Shown here: one piece after another, positions 10,146 to 22,795 of the stretch | How positions within the stretch are numbered: the stretch's first letter is position 1 | How the letters are laid out: each line of letters begins with the position of its first letter | Assembly: GCA_047967505.1 (NCBI GenBank) | Contig: CM106538.1 | Strand: one strand, 5' to 3' | Source: Dipteris shenzhenensis | Taxonomy: Eukaryota > Polypodiophyta > Polypodiopsida > Gleicheniales | DNA length: 64,000 bases | The notes under the pieces: model-generated | Databases searched by the model: none | Told to the model about the DNA's origin: nothing | The model's input: the letters and a program-made list of their open reading frames with translations, nothing else | Translations under genes and position numbers: made by a program

Positions 10146-11270
10146 TTTCTGTATTAAGTTATTTTCCCTATTTCCTGATCAAATTGAGCTTGTCCAAGAG
10201 CATACACTAAATTCAGAAATTAGTGCACTTTAATCCAATTCGCTAAATCCTGCAATGCCCAAATCTGGTTGTGACATCCAATTCGCTAAATCCTGCAAAA
10301 GCTCTCCATTTAGAAGAAGCCACTGTGTAATATAAAGTGTATGCGTGTGTGTGTGTGTGTCTGTGTTTGTGTGTGTGTTTTGTACAATTCAACACACCCC
10401 CCTTCCCCCCTTAAATAAAACGATGTGTGTTGTATGATCTCCTGTGGTAGATGTAATAGATAATCGGGGGCAACACACTTTCTTTCCCACAGTCCAAGAG
10501 ATAGTATCGTTTGGTTTTGCATCACATACATATGCGGTGCATCATTACAATAATGCTGCAATCTTTTCAACTTCCTCATCTATCTTCTCTTCACACATCT
10601 CTCACAATCCAAGTGCCCAAATGATTTGTAGGATTGCGAGTGTAATAGGTAGAGACATATCGCCATTGAAAACATAGTAAGAACTTTCGACAATAGACAT
10701 TCAATTTTGAATTCGGAACAAGTAAAGATCAAAATAAGTAATACTTCTTGATATCCATTTCATTAATTGTTGCAAACTCAGTACATCAGATAGGAAACAT
10801 AGTCAAAACTAGACAACATAGGGATCTGCAGATGGAGAATGTTTTCTCATTTGGAACTTTTGAACTTCTGAACTAAGATAGATCAGAGAACTACTTTCTC
10901 GTCCATATATTAGTTGCAACTCCTAGCATACACACTCTAGAAGTGGTTGCTTTCTAACTATCCCTACTAAGTTTTTTCATAGTCCTTCTATTACTTAGTA
11001 AAATAGATATATATCACGAGTACCCAGGAAGCATTTGTCTACAACTGAATAGATATATCTTATACATTGAGGTCTTTTAGATACATCTAGTCACTTGGAG
11101 ATATTTTAGCTTCCCAATGAGAGGCTCGGTCTTAATGGAAGGATTGGCTTTTCTTCCGAAGGCTCGAGCTTGGGCTTCTTCCCTTTAGGCTCCTTTCTTT
11201 AAAGGGGTCGGTTCTTTCATTCAAGGTCCTGAGTTACAGTGCTCACTGGTACTAAAAATAGATATAAATT
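10146..11270. other. 3' flank of PHYLLO-like gene, no gene seen
   Basis: This contains a GT microsatellite (about 10341-10380), a pyrimidine-rich run and an AATAAA at about 10411 that could serve as a polyadenylation signal. No coding pattern was recognised. Confidence 0.5.
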
Positions 11271-11273
11271 CTA

Positions 11274-12047
11274 GTGCATATTATGTACAATCATTTGCTT
11301 GTTCCTTATACAACTGATGCTAATCTATTTATTGACTCAGAGTCTAGGTCCTTATTTGTGCAGCATGCTTTTCTATTGCGTTGGGAATGGCTAAAAAATG
11401 ATGATCCCCATGTACAAGCGAATATAAAACAACATTGTATGTGGTCAGATGGTTCTTCCTGTCAGTTTAATCTAGCCCATGGATTCTACTTTTTCTCAAG
11501 GTTTAAATCCTTGACCGACCTAAATATGACATGGAATTTCTTTGGGTATAACCATGACAAGGGGGAACATGATGGTTGTGGTGTTGTTATGAAGTGAGAT
11601 CTACTCAAACACCAACTACCATGCCATCAAGGAAAGTTGAATGATGTCCATGATGCTATAACATGGCTCACAACCAACCTCTCCACATGGGCACATTCAA
11701 CATACAGTAAACAATGCATCAAGAATAGTGGCATGCACAAAGTGTTTCATGAAGTGAAAGTGAATAAATTGAAAAGAAGAAATAGACACGATTGTGAGGT
11801 CATTAAAGGAACTCGTACTTTGTACATCATATGGGACTTTTTAAACAACCACGTGCTCAAAACAAGAAAACTTTCTTGTTTCTACAATGCATGCATCATA
11901 GGGGATCATGGCAATTACGAGGACATTGCAAGTGTGAAGAGATGGGAGATAGTTCAAGTTTTTCCTCTATGTGAAGATAGAGTGACAAAGAATGGAGAGA
12001 CAAATGATGACTCACCACAGTTTGGGGAGTCTTTTCATGAACTTTGA
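11274..12047 (+). pseudogene. Transposon-derived WSDG/HGKG-type protein, C-terminal part, one in-frame TGA
   Basis: A single frame runs from 11274 to 12047, broken only by a TGA at 11595. The conserved part reads WSDGSSCQFN, then FYFFSRF, then MTWNFFGYNHDKG and EHDGCGVVMK. From memory this pattern (SDG..Q.., WNFF..HGKG..DG.G...K) recurs in uncharacterised multicopy proteins of plants and animals that look transposon-derived; I cannot name the superfamily with certainty. The segment after the stop (LNDVHDAITWL onward) continues the same protein. A matching N-terminal half appears at 62115-64000. Short direct repeats (GCAATCTTTTCAACTT) at about 10558 and 12139 flank the region and may be element ends. 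Confidence 0.6.
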
Positions 12048-12401
12048 CTATTCGGAAGAGAGGGATAACTTTGTAGTTGTCGTTGACTTTGGGGAGGATG
12101 AGGAAGATGATCCATACTTTTTGTTGTAGTGTAATGTTGCAATCTTTTCAACTTGTTCCCCATCTGTCTTTTACTCTTCCTTTGTAGAAGTGATAAGGAG
12201 ATTTGGAGCTACTCATTCTATTGTGTATGTCTTCCAGTAAAAAAGACTTATAGACTATTGCTTTTGCAGTCATGGATTCAGGGTCATGGTAATCATTTTT
12301 GGGATTTGGGCAAGCCTTTTGGATGGTGACTTGTCTCAGAAGCATTTCGAGCAATAAAATCAACAAGTGTTTTGGTGGCGATGTTTTGTGGATCCTTAGC
12401 C

Positions 12402-12640
12402 AGTGGGCTCTTTGTTGTTGCCACGCATGTTACTTCCTTGGCTTGTCCTACATGGTCGCATTTGAGATAGACTATGTTGCAGTGGACTCTTTGTTGTTGC
12501 GATGCATATTACTTCCTTGGCTTGTCCTACATGGTCGCATTTGAGATAAACTATGTTGCAGTGGACTCTTTGTTGTTGCCATGCATATTACTTCCTTGGC
12601 TTGTCCTACATGGTCGCATCTGAGAGAGACTATATTGCAT
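12402..12640. repeat. 79-bp tandem repeat, 3 copies
   Basis: CTCTTTGTTGTTG starts at 12408, 12487 and 12566, an exact 79-bp period. Copies share CTTCCTTGGCTTGTCCTACA and differ by a few substitutions, so the expansion is recent. Confidence 0.92.
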
Positions 12641-12882
12641 CTTCTCCAGACCTATCATATTTGCTCATGATCTTTTTCTAAGATTGGTAGCAATTCATTG
12701 TGTTCGTTTTTTCAAGATTTTGACATTTTTGGTTGTTTGGGAGATATGCCTCTACACTACATTATAATTAGTTCTTTTATTAGTGTCATTATTGGGCTCT
12801 ATGGTCATTATCTCAAGCTCATGACATTCGGCTATATCGGCATTCGTCAATGTCTGTTTATGCTTTCTTTTGTTCTCCCTTA

Positions 12883-13031
12883 AACAGTCTCTCTAAGATA
12901 CGTGCTTTCTTCGAGAGTTTCCTATAGCCCAATTGGAAGTGCTTTCTACTCCCTTGCAACAGTCTCTCTAAGATAGGTGCTTTCTTCGAGAGTTTCCTCT
13001 AGCCCAACTGGAAGTGTTTTCTACTCCCTTG
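12883..13031. repeat. 75-bp tandem repeat, 2 copies
   Basis: AACAGTCTCTCTAAGATA starts at 12883 and 12958. The copies also share TTCGAGAGTTTCCT and GAAGTG.TTTCTACTCCCTTG. Confidence 0.92.
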
Positions 13032-13349
13032 TAGGGTGGTTATGAATATATATTTCTTTTATGATGCAATAATACTTCTCATTTTAAAAGAAGAATGTTG
13101 TAAGAATGAACACACACACACATGCGCGCGCGTGTTTGTTTTTCCAATCATGCAATACTTTCGCTTGCTTGAACTAAGGTCTCCCTTGTCAAAAAACACA
13201 CTTTATATGTATAAAAATTTACTTGGGAATCAAAAGTGAATCTTTTTATGTGCAGTACACTCTAAAAAAACTGCCTTATTTTAGATGCACATGGTACAAA
13301 AATACAAGTGAAACTATTTGGTTAGTCCAACCACCAATGTTGATATATA

Positions 13350-16050
13350 CATTCTTAAGCATCCCTTTGGGTGTCATTGGATATTGATCTACTATTCTTA
13401 ATAACTTAGGGTGAGGTTTTCAACTCCTGCATCCAAGGTTGCTTCATCAATTCCTTCAAAATGATAAATCTAATCCACAAGTAATGACTACATTCCTAAC
13501 GGCGGTGTTTTCTTTTTTTGCACTATAATCATAGATATGATATCATCTGCTAGTAATCTCGCAATAACATGTATAATCATCACTTGACTATTTTCCATGG
13601 CATTTTCTTGATGAAGTTGCTAGTTGAAGAATCTTGGATAGTGGGTTCTCTTTACTCAAAGTAAATCAGTAGTTCTTTAATTATTCTCTTATAGCTCATA
13701 CTTGGTCATTGCTCGCTTTGGTTTATCAATTTCCCCTTTATTCTACCTTGCTTCTTAGGATTGGACCCTCTTATATTCCACTCCCCTCACACTTGGGAGT
13801 CTTGTGGTGGTTCTATTTCTTGATCAGCACTTGATTTGGAGCTGAAAATTGAGTATTTATTCCTTTGGCAAGATTTAGGTCTGCTAGGGTAAGATTCCAT
13901 GTTTTGGCTCTACCGTCCAACTCCTTCATAATTTTTACCACATCATCCTTTTTCTTGATACATCACCAAACAAATTAAGATCATTATTTGCATAACACCC
14001 TAGTCGTTGAATCATATGAATCTTATTCTTTTGCTCTTTAATAATATTCAAACGAACAATGTCCTTAAATGTCCTACTACACTATGACAACCTCATGCTC
14101 CATAACTTATAACACTATTGTCTACATAACTTCTTGCTTTATCTTGAGTTATTTTAATGCTATTATTATATAGTTCAAGCATTTGATCCATATCTTTGAG
14201 AGAATTGCTAGTTGCGCAAACTTATTGCAATTGGTGCTTGCTTGAACTCCATACGTAACCATGAAGGATTAAAGCCTATTTGCAAATAGTTTAGCATTGT
14301 TATATGCAATTTTTAATATGGTTCACATTAGTTTCCTATTTGCTTACATATGCTCTTAGCATATCTTCTATGACTTGATTGGTTGGAGAACTTGACCATC
14401 ACTATGTGGATGCTCCGTAGGACTCACATTTAGACTCATCTCCAATATCTAAAAAGTGGCCCTCAAAAAGTGATGGTTAAATTTGCTTAATCTCTACTTT
14501 GGTTGAAGTAAAGTGGCTCATCTTGGACAAGCTTTCACAATTACTCACATACAGTCTTGCCCCCTTTGCATCCTAGCTAATCCCATACCATAGAGATACT
14601 CTCCCATTTGCAAGATGAAATCTCTAAAGGATATAATAACACACCTACCTTAAGGCATTTAGCTTTATCTTCCTGGCATTTTTGGAAAGTTATTGCATAG
14701 TCTTAGATGTCCTTATTCATAGATCAATAAAAATACATTTTCAGAACTGCATAAGAGTTCTTAATTCTTGCATATTTAGCACTTAGAATATAGTGGCATT
14801 CATAACCGAGTTCATGATTAATGTCATTGCCATGCAAGATACATATTAGACCCTTGTAGAACAAGTAGCCATCCTTCTTGTCAACCTTTGATGTGCCATT
14901 ATTTCCACATGAATCTTCAATGAAAGCCATTTGATTAATTGATCCCCTCTCTTTGATTGCTTTTCATATTTCAAAATACGGAGCACCATGCCCAAATTTT
15001 TCTTTTAATGACTCTAGACCCATTAGCTACTTTATTAAATTTCCATCTCCAATTCCTAGTTGTAAGTCTAATTCTTATGTTAACTCAATCCATCAAGATT
15101 TTCTTCCCTTAAGGTTTGGTTGATTACAAATCAATTTCATACTTTCTTGATGAAATACGATTTTGAATTTGGCACCATATAAATAATGCCTCCACTTTTT
15201 TAAACATAGACTATAGCATATAACTCCTCCTTATATACATAACAATTTTATCATGGAGGGTCTAATTTTTTACTCTAATAAACAAGTGGTTGACCACTAT
15301 AAAATCATCATAGTTGTTGTAAAGTTACTTAGCAACACTAGGGTTCAAGGTACAACCACTTCAAGCTTTTAAATTCTTTCTTTGGGCATCTTTCCAAATG
15401 AAGTTCTTCCGCTTCCTTCTAGTCTAATCCATTATCATAGTTTAGTGTAGTCCTTAATAAATCGAGGATAGACCCTTGATAAACCTAAGAACACTTGCAA
15501 TTTCTGTAAGTTAGTAGGATCTGGGCATTCTCCTTGGGTGACTTGACTTTTATCATTGGCATAGATTCGATCTTGGGTTATAATACGTCCCAAATTTCTT
15601 ACTTCGTTTGCAAATAGTTCACACTTCGACTCCTTTGCAAAAATAGAGTGTTCTCTTAGCACTTGGTTTCAATATTAAAGATGTTGCCTTCTAGTTTTAG
15701 TGGAGTAGGACATCACCCCCAAATACTATTGCAAATTTTCCTAGATAAGACTTTCTTCATCGAACATAGCTAGAGTGCTACAGGTAAACAAAATGGCATT
15801 ACTTTAAACTCTGGATGGCATTTCGATTTCTAAAAGCTACCTTGGGCACATCCTTTCCCCTAATGCATACTTGAAGATATGTCAGCGATAACAAAATTTA
15901 GTAAAATGGTTTGCTCTTTGCAACTCCTAATCAATGTGAGGCATTGGGCATTTATACTTTATTATGGTTTTACTTAATACCTTATAATCTATGGATAGGC
16001 TCATAGTACCATCCTCTTTCTCTACACACACATAGAGTCCTATCTCTTCA
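13350..16050 (-). pseudogene. Ty3/gypsy retrotransposon pol remnant (RT and integrase, many stops)
   Basis: Reading the minus strand from about 16040, degraded reverse transcriptase appears: EKEDGTMSLSIDYRVLSK, then KYKCPMPHID, and near 15662 LREHSIFAKESKCELFANEV followed by FLGLSRVYPRFIKDYTKL at the end of that ORF (15435). These match the RT palm and connection regions of Ty3/gypsy Pol. Further along, 14930-14724 encodes DGYLFYKGLICILHGN followed by a His/Cys-like segment, matching the N-terminal zinc-binding part of integrase. The order RT then integrase on one strand is that of Ty3/gypsy. Numerous stops and frameshifts mean it is dead. No LTRs were identified, and the tail below about 14500 is too decayed to read with confidence. 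Confidence 0.75.
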
Positions 16051-16150
16051 CGCAGTTCCATCTCTCTTGTTTAGTGACACATCCTCCTTGTTTAGTGACA
16101 CATCCATTAGTGTGCATATATTATCCTCCTCTCCAATCTTTTGTTTTACC

Positions 16151-16190
16151 TCTCTCTCTCTCTCTCTCCCTCTGTCCCTCCCTCTCAGAT
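16151..16190. repeat. (CT)n tract
   Basis: A CT dinucleotide run lies at the apparent 5' boundary of the plus-strand LINE remnant. Confidence 0.85.
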
Positions 16191-19190
16191 CCGGAGGTGT
16201 GGCTGTCCTCTTCAAATCACATCTGAGGCCACTCCTCTTTATGATATGTAGGGAGGAGCATGCACAACACATGTGGATTCGAGTCCAGTTACCAGACACA
16301 CTGCCCACCTTCATTGGAGTATGTTACTTTTCCCTAAACACATCATGCTATGCGCGAGAGGTCACCACTAACGGGCACATCCCAGATGAGACTATTCATG
16401 ATGATATCACGAAGTTTTCCAGACATGGGGACACTCTCCTCCTTGGTGACTTCAATTATATAGCAGTCTTTGAAGATGGCCATCATCTGGCGGACTCACC
16501 TGTTTCCCACATGGAGGGGGGAGTAGTACGGTAGACTACCGGCTGGGTTCACTAGCACTGACCCCACGGATACATGATTTTATTGTGCTGCCTCCTCCAC
16601 TCAGAGATGACCACTCATATCTCACTTTCTATATATGGGTCACCACGTCAGCTATGAGGAGGGCCCCCCCACCACCCACTCATGTTTAGATCTATTTTGA
16701 CCATGCTCTTGACCCAGTGTATGTGAGCCACTTGGTTTCTGAGCTTCTAGTACTACTTGGCGATAGGATGGACCTCGCACATGCATCACACTCTTCTATC
16801 GATGATACAGGATGTTGCAGCCAGATCCTTTCCCATGACACGATCTGCACGTGTTCCAGATGGGGGAATGCCCCAAAATCCATGGTTTGATTATGAGCGC
16901 AGAGAGAAGAGAGCCCACCTTACATGTGAGATAGCACTAGGACATTTGAGTTCACCAGAGGTGCAACGGATCTCATGCTGACTGACATGGCATAGAAGTG
17001 GGCTTTCCTCATGTATAGGATGGATGAGGTGATCAGTTTCTTTCATGGAGGAGATCGAACTATGGGATGGGGACTCTTATCAGAAGGGAAGTCACCCATT
17101 CCCTTCATAGATCCCACAGTCTGGCACACATATGCTTGCTCTCTATATGATGTCCCAGGTCAGGCACCACTTGATATGTCCTCTATGCTTAGACCCACCA
17201 CATGTCATTTGTTTACTTTGTACAATGTACGAGTTGCCCTTCTCCGGCTTCATAACCAACGATCACTAGATCATAGGGATTATGCACTGAGAATTTTGCA
17301 CATGGGCAAGAGATCCCGACCCCGATATTAGCACAGTTGTTGAACTATGCCATATGCAATGGCTTCCCACTTACCTGGAGCACCACCACCATAGTACCGA
17401 TACACAAGGTAGGTGATCCTACCTTGTGTATCGGAACTACCGTACTCTTATGATTGGCCACACTTTGGCTAAGATATATGGGTCGGTACTAGAGAGGGAG
17501 ATCAACAGCCACACAGAGGGTTGCGAACAGCGGGCACTTGGTTAGGCAGGATTTCGGAGACAACACTCCACCTTGGATCACATTTTTATCCTCAGGGCTA
17601 TTATTGAGGAGGCGAAGTTGAGGCATCAAAAAGTCTACACTTGCTTCATAGATTTTTGTAAGGCATTTGACACTATCCCATGCTCTCGCCTGATCAGAAG
17701 GTTACAGGAGCTACAGCTCCCAGATATCATGATTTGGGGGGTCATGTGTCTATATGAGTCTGTCAGAGGGAGGATACATGCCCCAGGAGGCTTATCAAAC
17801 TGGATTGAGAGCACCATTAGAGTAAAGCAAGGCTACCCCTATCACCAACTCTCTTCGGGCTCTATATCGACGAGATCACTTGTTTTGTCGATCGACTAGG
17901 TGGAGAGGGTTTGCTTTGGTTGACCAGATGGTAGAGATATTGATGTATGCCTATGACACAGTCCTCATATCATCCTTAGTAGAGGGGCTGCAGAAACATC
18001 TAGAGGCTCTAGAGATGTTCTATAGGGAGAGAGACTTGACAGTTAACCTTGGGAAGACCAAGGTTATGATCTTCAACACCTTGCAGTGTCCTGTCACCAT
18101 AGTTTCACATACCGTGGCGAGCCTGTGGAGATAGTGTAGTCCTACACATATTTGGGGATAGTGTTCACTGGACCATGTTTCACGATGATCCATGCGGGTA
18201 TGGCATGGCTCACATGAGGAAGGGGTGCTCTAGCCCGTGACTAGAGAGGCGATGCTTCCAGGCACACTTCTAGGACCCCCGACAAAGGGCTGGCTCTTTG
18301 ACACATTGGTGAGACCGACTGTCATGTACGCAGCACGTTTTTGGGAGAGTGATATTTCAGCGCAACGGAGTGGAAGAGATTGAGAGACTACAGGTGACCA
18401 TGGGATCCACGATGATTTGGAGTAAACCCTAAGTCCCCCATCAGATTATACAGGTAGAGTTCACCATGACCCCTCTCCAGGTTGATTCCATCTTTCAAAC
18501 AGTGGCGTTTCTCCATTGAGTTTGGGCATTACCCAAGTGCAGACTACTGAGGTTAGCATTAGAGTCCCCCAGGCGAATAGCAGAGAGTAGTGTTGATACG
18601 GCATGGTACGCATGGATATCCACATGGTTTGGTAGTCAGGGCATTCAGATGGACAGACTTCCCCCCTTTCAGTACAATGTGGATGCACCACCTGAGATCA
18701 TCCCACGAGATGAGATTAACCGTATCATATGGTTGGACCTCTGAGGATTTCAAAGCACGGTCTTGTCATCAGACCTCAGTATCTTGAGGACATGCGAGTT
18801 TCACATGCACTGAGGATCGCCATTAGTCAGTTACGAGTCTCATCACATCAGCTGGCGGATTGAGGCAGGGAGAGCTGCAGGCATACCTAGAGAACAGAGG
18901 ACTTGCACACTATGCCAGATGGGGGAGATTGAGATGGAGGAGCATTTTCTATGTGTCTGCCCAGTCTACTATGAAATTCGAAGATGATATCATTGTCTCT
19001 TTCAGGAGGAACATGGATTTGTCCCACTCGCACGGTTGATACATTTTCACGACCAGGTCTGTGTTGGGCTCTACCTGCTTGAGATGCACCGACAGAGAGA
19101 CATAATGATGCGACAGACCAGAGAGCTATGGACTAATGCCAATGATCACCATCGACAGATCATAGACTTTTATTAAAGACTTCTATGCAT
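16185..19190 (+). pseudogene. LINE ORF2 pseudogene (endonuclease, reverse transcriptase, C-terminal Cys/His region)
   Basis: Plus-strand fragments in several frames line up in ORF2 order. The endonuclease part (from about 16190) has SGGVAVLFK and DTLLLGDFN. The RT part has NYRTLMIGHTLAKIYGSVLE (about 17438), then FIDFCKAFDT (about 17645), LFGLYIDEI (about 17855) and the catalytic site at about 17946, where YADD is changed to YAYD. The tail (about 18890-18990) reads RTCTLCQMGEIEMEEHFLC, the Cys/His motif found at the end of many ORF2 proteins. Frameshifts and stops are frequent. The N-terminal catalytic Asn and Glu of the endonuclease are missing, so the copy is 5'-truncated. It is unrelated in sequence and orientation to the LINE at the left edge. 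Confidence 0.85.
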
Positions 19191-19480
19191 CTGAGTCAGC
19201 TGCCAGTGTAGCCGAGGGAGAGGAGCTTGATGAGATGAGAGAATCGTGGATCAGTAGTAGGAGTGTCCATCACGATGTGGCCAGAAAAGGGACACACACT
19301 CCACATGCAACATGGAGAGAGCTTAGAGTATGCACGATCGAGGTGGTCTATCTCATTCCTCCTCTGTTACGAGTCATATGAGACACTGCCCTTGTTCTAC
19401 TGAGAAGTGGTAAGACCCTCTTCATATTTGATTTATTTGAAGGAATATGGGATGCATGTGATCATAAAGTTGAAGTTAAC

Positions 19481-19693
19481 TTGCTGGAGGCTACTCTTTT
19501 GGTAGCATACTTCACTAAGAAAGGAGCAGTAAAACAAAGGAGCTATACCAATAATAATATGCTTGTGCTCTCAGAAACTATGAAGAACAGGATGAAAGAA
19601 CTAGACCAAGATACTACAAATACCTCTACGGATGAGGAATCGATTGAGGAGACTTTCATCCAGGAGGGCATTGGCCCTAAACTCTTAGATTAG
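19481..19693 (+). other. Unrecognised short ORF before an LTR
   Basis: The 70-residue ORF (LLEATLLVAYFTKKGAVKQR, later an acidic Thr/Glu tail) sits between the LINE remnant and a plus-strand 3' LTR. It could be the last piece of that LTR element's coding region. No family was recognised. Confidence 0.3.
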
Positions 19694-19948
19694 GATTGTG
19701 TGTTTGGAGTCAATAAGGTGCTCTGCCATGGATAGTCCATCCTAAAATGACATGTTTTTCCTTTAATTCAGTTGAGTGTGCTTGTTGTCCATGTACTTGG
19801 TAGTTTTAGAGACACCACCCATTGTAAACCAAGAATCCTAGGAGTGAGTCATAGGTTGGGGCCATGTGTGTTGCCACATGATGGTGGGCAAGCCATGGAG
19901 CATCCCATGTACTACTGTCGAGGGATGAGGTCATCAATTTGTGGGGGG

Positions 19949-20256
19949 TGTTAGAACAAATTGATATTTTGGGCATAGCATATGGTATAGACATTATTGA
20001 CTATAGGACAATGTGTGAAGTTGTGTGAGCACCTCAGTAGGTGAGTCTATTGACTTGGTAGTTAGGTATGTGAAGTTGGTGTGATGTGTGGGATTGGAGT
20101 GATCATAGGAGATAGTTGATTGAGCTAATTATGGAGATGATTATGGTTTTGAGATCTACCAACATGGAGGCAGTTGCCTATATATGTAACCACTCATGAA
20201 TAAAGTGTTGTTCAGTGTGCCTCAACATTTTCCTCATTATCTACACTGTTCCCACA
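19949..20256 (+). mobile_element. 3' LTR with adjacent polypurine tract
   Basis: A 308-bp segment starts TGTTAGAAC and ends CCCACA, immediately preceded by GTGGGGGG, a polypurine tract. Internally it has a TATA-like TATATATG at about 20176 and AATAAA at about 20201, placed as in a plant LTR. No second copy was found in the window, so it is the 3' LTR of a truncated element. Confidence 0.6.
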
Positions 20257-20496
20257 TTTGCTGGCAATCACCTACATATTAAAACTTTAGTTTTCTCTTT
20301 TGAATCCATGTCTATTTCCACTTCCACATTGTCTTCATCTCATTATGGAAAGGGGTTATGTTAAGTCTTCCACACACACGTGCATGCTTGTGCATGCACA
20401 TGCATGCATGTATGCAAAGAAGTCATGTCAACAATATAACATAATCATAATTATGCTAACGTATCATGATTATCGGTACACTAATTGTACAACTTA

Positions 20497-20796
20497 GAAT
20501 ACCTGTAAGACCTTGTGCCAATCATGGGACTTGAGCCCACTAAGCTTATTGTCCTTTGAAAATGCTCCTTTCAAGCAATGCATGTACCTTGTCAATGTTT
20601 GAAAAGAGGCAATGTCCGCCTTGACCACTGCCTCCTCTCTCGTAGAGAGGATCCACGTTGCTTTCGAGAGGATAACTTTTTCAGAAGCATGCACTTGGGG
20701 CCACAAATGAGACATCCTATTCATAGCACGCAAGTCTTCTCGCACTCCTCTCGAGTCTTTGGAACCAACCAAGTGTGCCCAAATAGTAGCCCCCAC
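20497..20796 (-). pseudogene. CACTA-like (En/Spm) transposase fragment
   Basis: The minus-strand frame ends with KLSGLKSHDWHKVLQ. It resembles the GLKSHD.H.L.Q signature of CACTA-family TNP2-like proteins (DUF4218 region), and the preceding LTRYMHCLKGAF fits the stretch that leads into it. Only about 100 residues survive. Initiator-Met-type primer-binding sequence lies close by at 20915-20930, so the fragment might instead belong to, or be captured by, an LTR element. Confidence 0.5.
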
Positions 20797-20914
20797 ATTC
20801 TTGAAGAGCTACCTACAAAGATTGCTCCCAAACTCGAAAAAAAGGAAAGCAACACTGATCCTCTTACTAGGACACCGCGAACTTGGTTTGCTTTCTTGAG
20901 CTCCTTACCATGAA

Positions 20915-20930
20915 CCGAGCTCTAATACCA
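20915..20930 (-). promoter_or_regulatory. Probable LTR-element primer-binding site
   Basis: The minus strand reads TGGTATTAGAGCTCGG, matching the 3' end complement of initiator-Met tRNA with one change. It directly adjoins TG at 20931 (plus), which would be the terminus of a minus-strand 5' LTR. The far LTR end was not located. Confidence 0.45.
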
Positions 20931-21077
20931 TGTGAAGAGAGTAGGAGAGAAGGAAGGAGTCTCACTTACAGCTTTCTCACATACACAATGGGGGAATATA
21001 CACAAAGGTGGAGGCTGAAAATAGTTTTCCTCTTCTTAGTTGTGAAAGCCAAAAAGAACTCTTTAGTACAAAAGAAT

Positions 21078-21158
21078 AGGTGAACCCTATATGTGGGTCT
21101 CAAACCAAACTCAGCTAACTAAGGTAGCATACTAACTGAGCCACTAACTAGAGTACAT
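21078..21158 (-). mobile_element. tRNA-like SINE or decayed tRNA
   Basis: On the minus strand a box-A-like TGGCTCAGTTAGTATGC is followed about 30 bases later by a box-B-like GGTTTGAGACC. This is the internal pol III promoter arrangement of tRNA-derived SINEs. It does not fold as a credible functional tRNA by eye. Confidence 0.45.
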
Positions 21159-21584
21159 AAAGATAGTTGTCATCCAGCTATTATTCATGGGCGGTGTACC
21201 AACCGCATTTGCAGCTAACAAGTCGGTGACATAAATGCACAACAATCACCCTGGCATATCACGAGTGGAGCTCAATATCTCAACATCATGCTACAAGGCA
21301 TTTGGGAAAAAAATAAAATAAACAATTTGACCTTGTCAACTGTAATCTCTTTTCATAGGGTGTGGGTGTGGTTCAATTGATGATTTTACTTTTTCTTAAA
21401 GAAGGGCATGATCCTCATTTCCCTACTCACAGATGCTCTTCCATGTAGTACAAACCTATTATCTCCAATCCTTTTGGTTGACATCCATCTAATTGGATAC
21501 TTCTTTGGCGATTCATGGTGTTGAACATCACCCTCAAATTTGGCACCACTTGGTTATATATAAAATACATAATATTCTCTCTCT

Positions 21585-21642
21585 ATGTGTGTGTGTGTGT
21601 GTGTGTGTGTTTATATGTAAATATAAACACACACACACACAC
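21585..21642. repeat. Palindromic (GT)n...(AC)n hairpin
   Basis: A GT run, TTTATAT, loop GTAA, then ATATAAA and an AC run form a near-perfect inverted repeat of more than 20 bp per arm. Confidence 0.85.
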
Positions 21643-21878
21643 ATTGTTATGGATAAATTTGACCAAGGTAAAAGGCATAAATATATGTGTGTGCTTGTAT
21701 GTGTGGCAATAGTATAATAAAATATCGCGTGCATAGGGCCCAAGGTTGAGGTGGCAGGGCATGACCATGTGCCACCCTTCCACGTAAGAGGACCCATAAG
21801 GTGTGTTGTACATAATCCATGGTAGTTATATTATAAAATGGTAAGGTGGCATGGTTCCTTCATGTGCCACCCCTCCAC

Positions 21879-22121
21879 CTAGGCAGCCCCATGCCTAAAT
21901 ATGTAGGCTCTCATGGGGGGTCTTGCCATGTTTCGAAATGTTATTGCATGGTTCTGCATCCATGTTCTGGCTTCACCTTTCCAACAATAAGTCAAGATCT
22001 GCAACAATACCTCTGGCGTTTTGTTGTCCCCCTTCATTAAAGCTATGAACTCCATCTCTTCCACGAGCATGCCAGCATCTTCATAGGGTAGTCCCACGAA
22101 TCTAGGAAAGTCATGTGCCAT
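21879..22121 (-). pseudogene. Retrotransposon gag fragment
   Basis: The 80-residue minus-strand frame reads FPRFVGLPYEDAGMLVEEME and later LLQILTYCWKGEARTWMQ. The pattern F.G...EDA..F..E..........L......L.G.A..W is that of the retrotransposon gag family. No pol was found attached. Confidence 0.5.
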
Positions 22122-22795
22122 CCCTGACTTGCAGGTTCTCCCTCACCTAATTTCTTCTCCTATCACCATAATGCAAAGGATATCTCCTCGTTGAGGGCTC
22201 TGAAACCGTATATTTCATCAGTGTCTACAACATCCCATTCTCTCTAGACTACGCTATGATGGATACATTATATTCCTAAACACAATATAGGCCATCCTTC
22301 AAGATTATTTCTCATAAAGGCAAGTATAGATAACATCTGACAAGAGGATGAGCACTAAAGCTAGGAAGTGCTTATTTTGTAGGTCTCATCTTTGCTGCAA
22401 GATAGGAGCAGCCTTTCAAAACAAACCAATCTCCTATTGTATTCTTTGTTTTCAATCCTCTTCTCTATGAATATTGGCCATGACGTCTTTTAAATAGTTC
22501 TAGAGCTCAATCTTAGCTCTTCAACAAAAAAAGAGCTCCCAAGTCCAAGTTATGGATCAAAAGTTATTGTAAAAATAGTGACTACTACTTTTTCAGGGAG
22601 GTGCGACTAGTTTTTATTGTCTACATGCTCTTTACACTAGCCTATTACCACTAGGTCCACAATGAACAATCACTTTATATCTTCATGCAAATAAAATTCT
22701 AGTCCTAGCATACAAACATGAACTAACATGTTACAATAGTATCAGTTCTTCCTAGTTCCTACCACTAGTAGTTCAAAATTGGGGTCTGCCTATCA

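Noticed and set aside
16067-16185. Start of the LINE endonuclease placed at 16067
   Set aside because: The first 40 residues are translated CT microsatellite. Recognisable endonuclease sequence begins at about 16190.
21078-21158. Functional tRNA gene
   Set aside because: Box A and B are present but the acceptor and other stems do not pair convincingly by eye, so a SINE or decayed tRNA is preferred.
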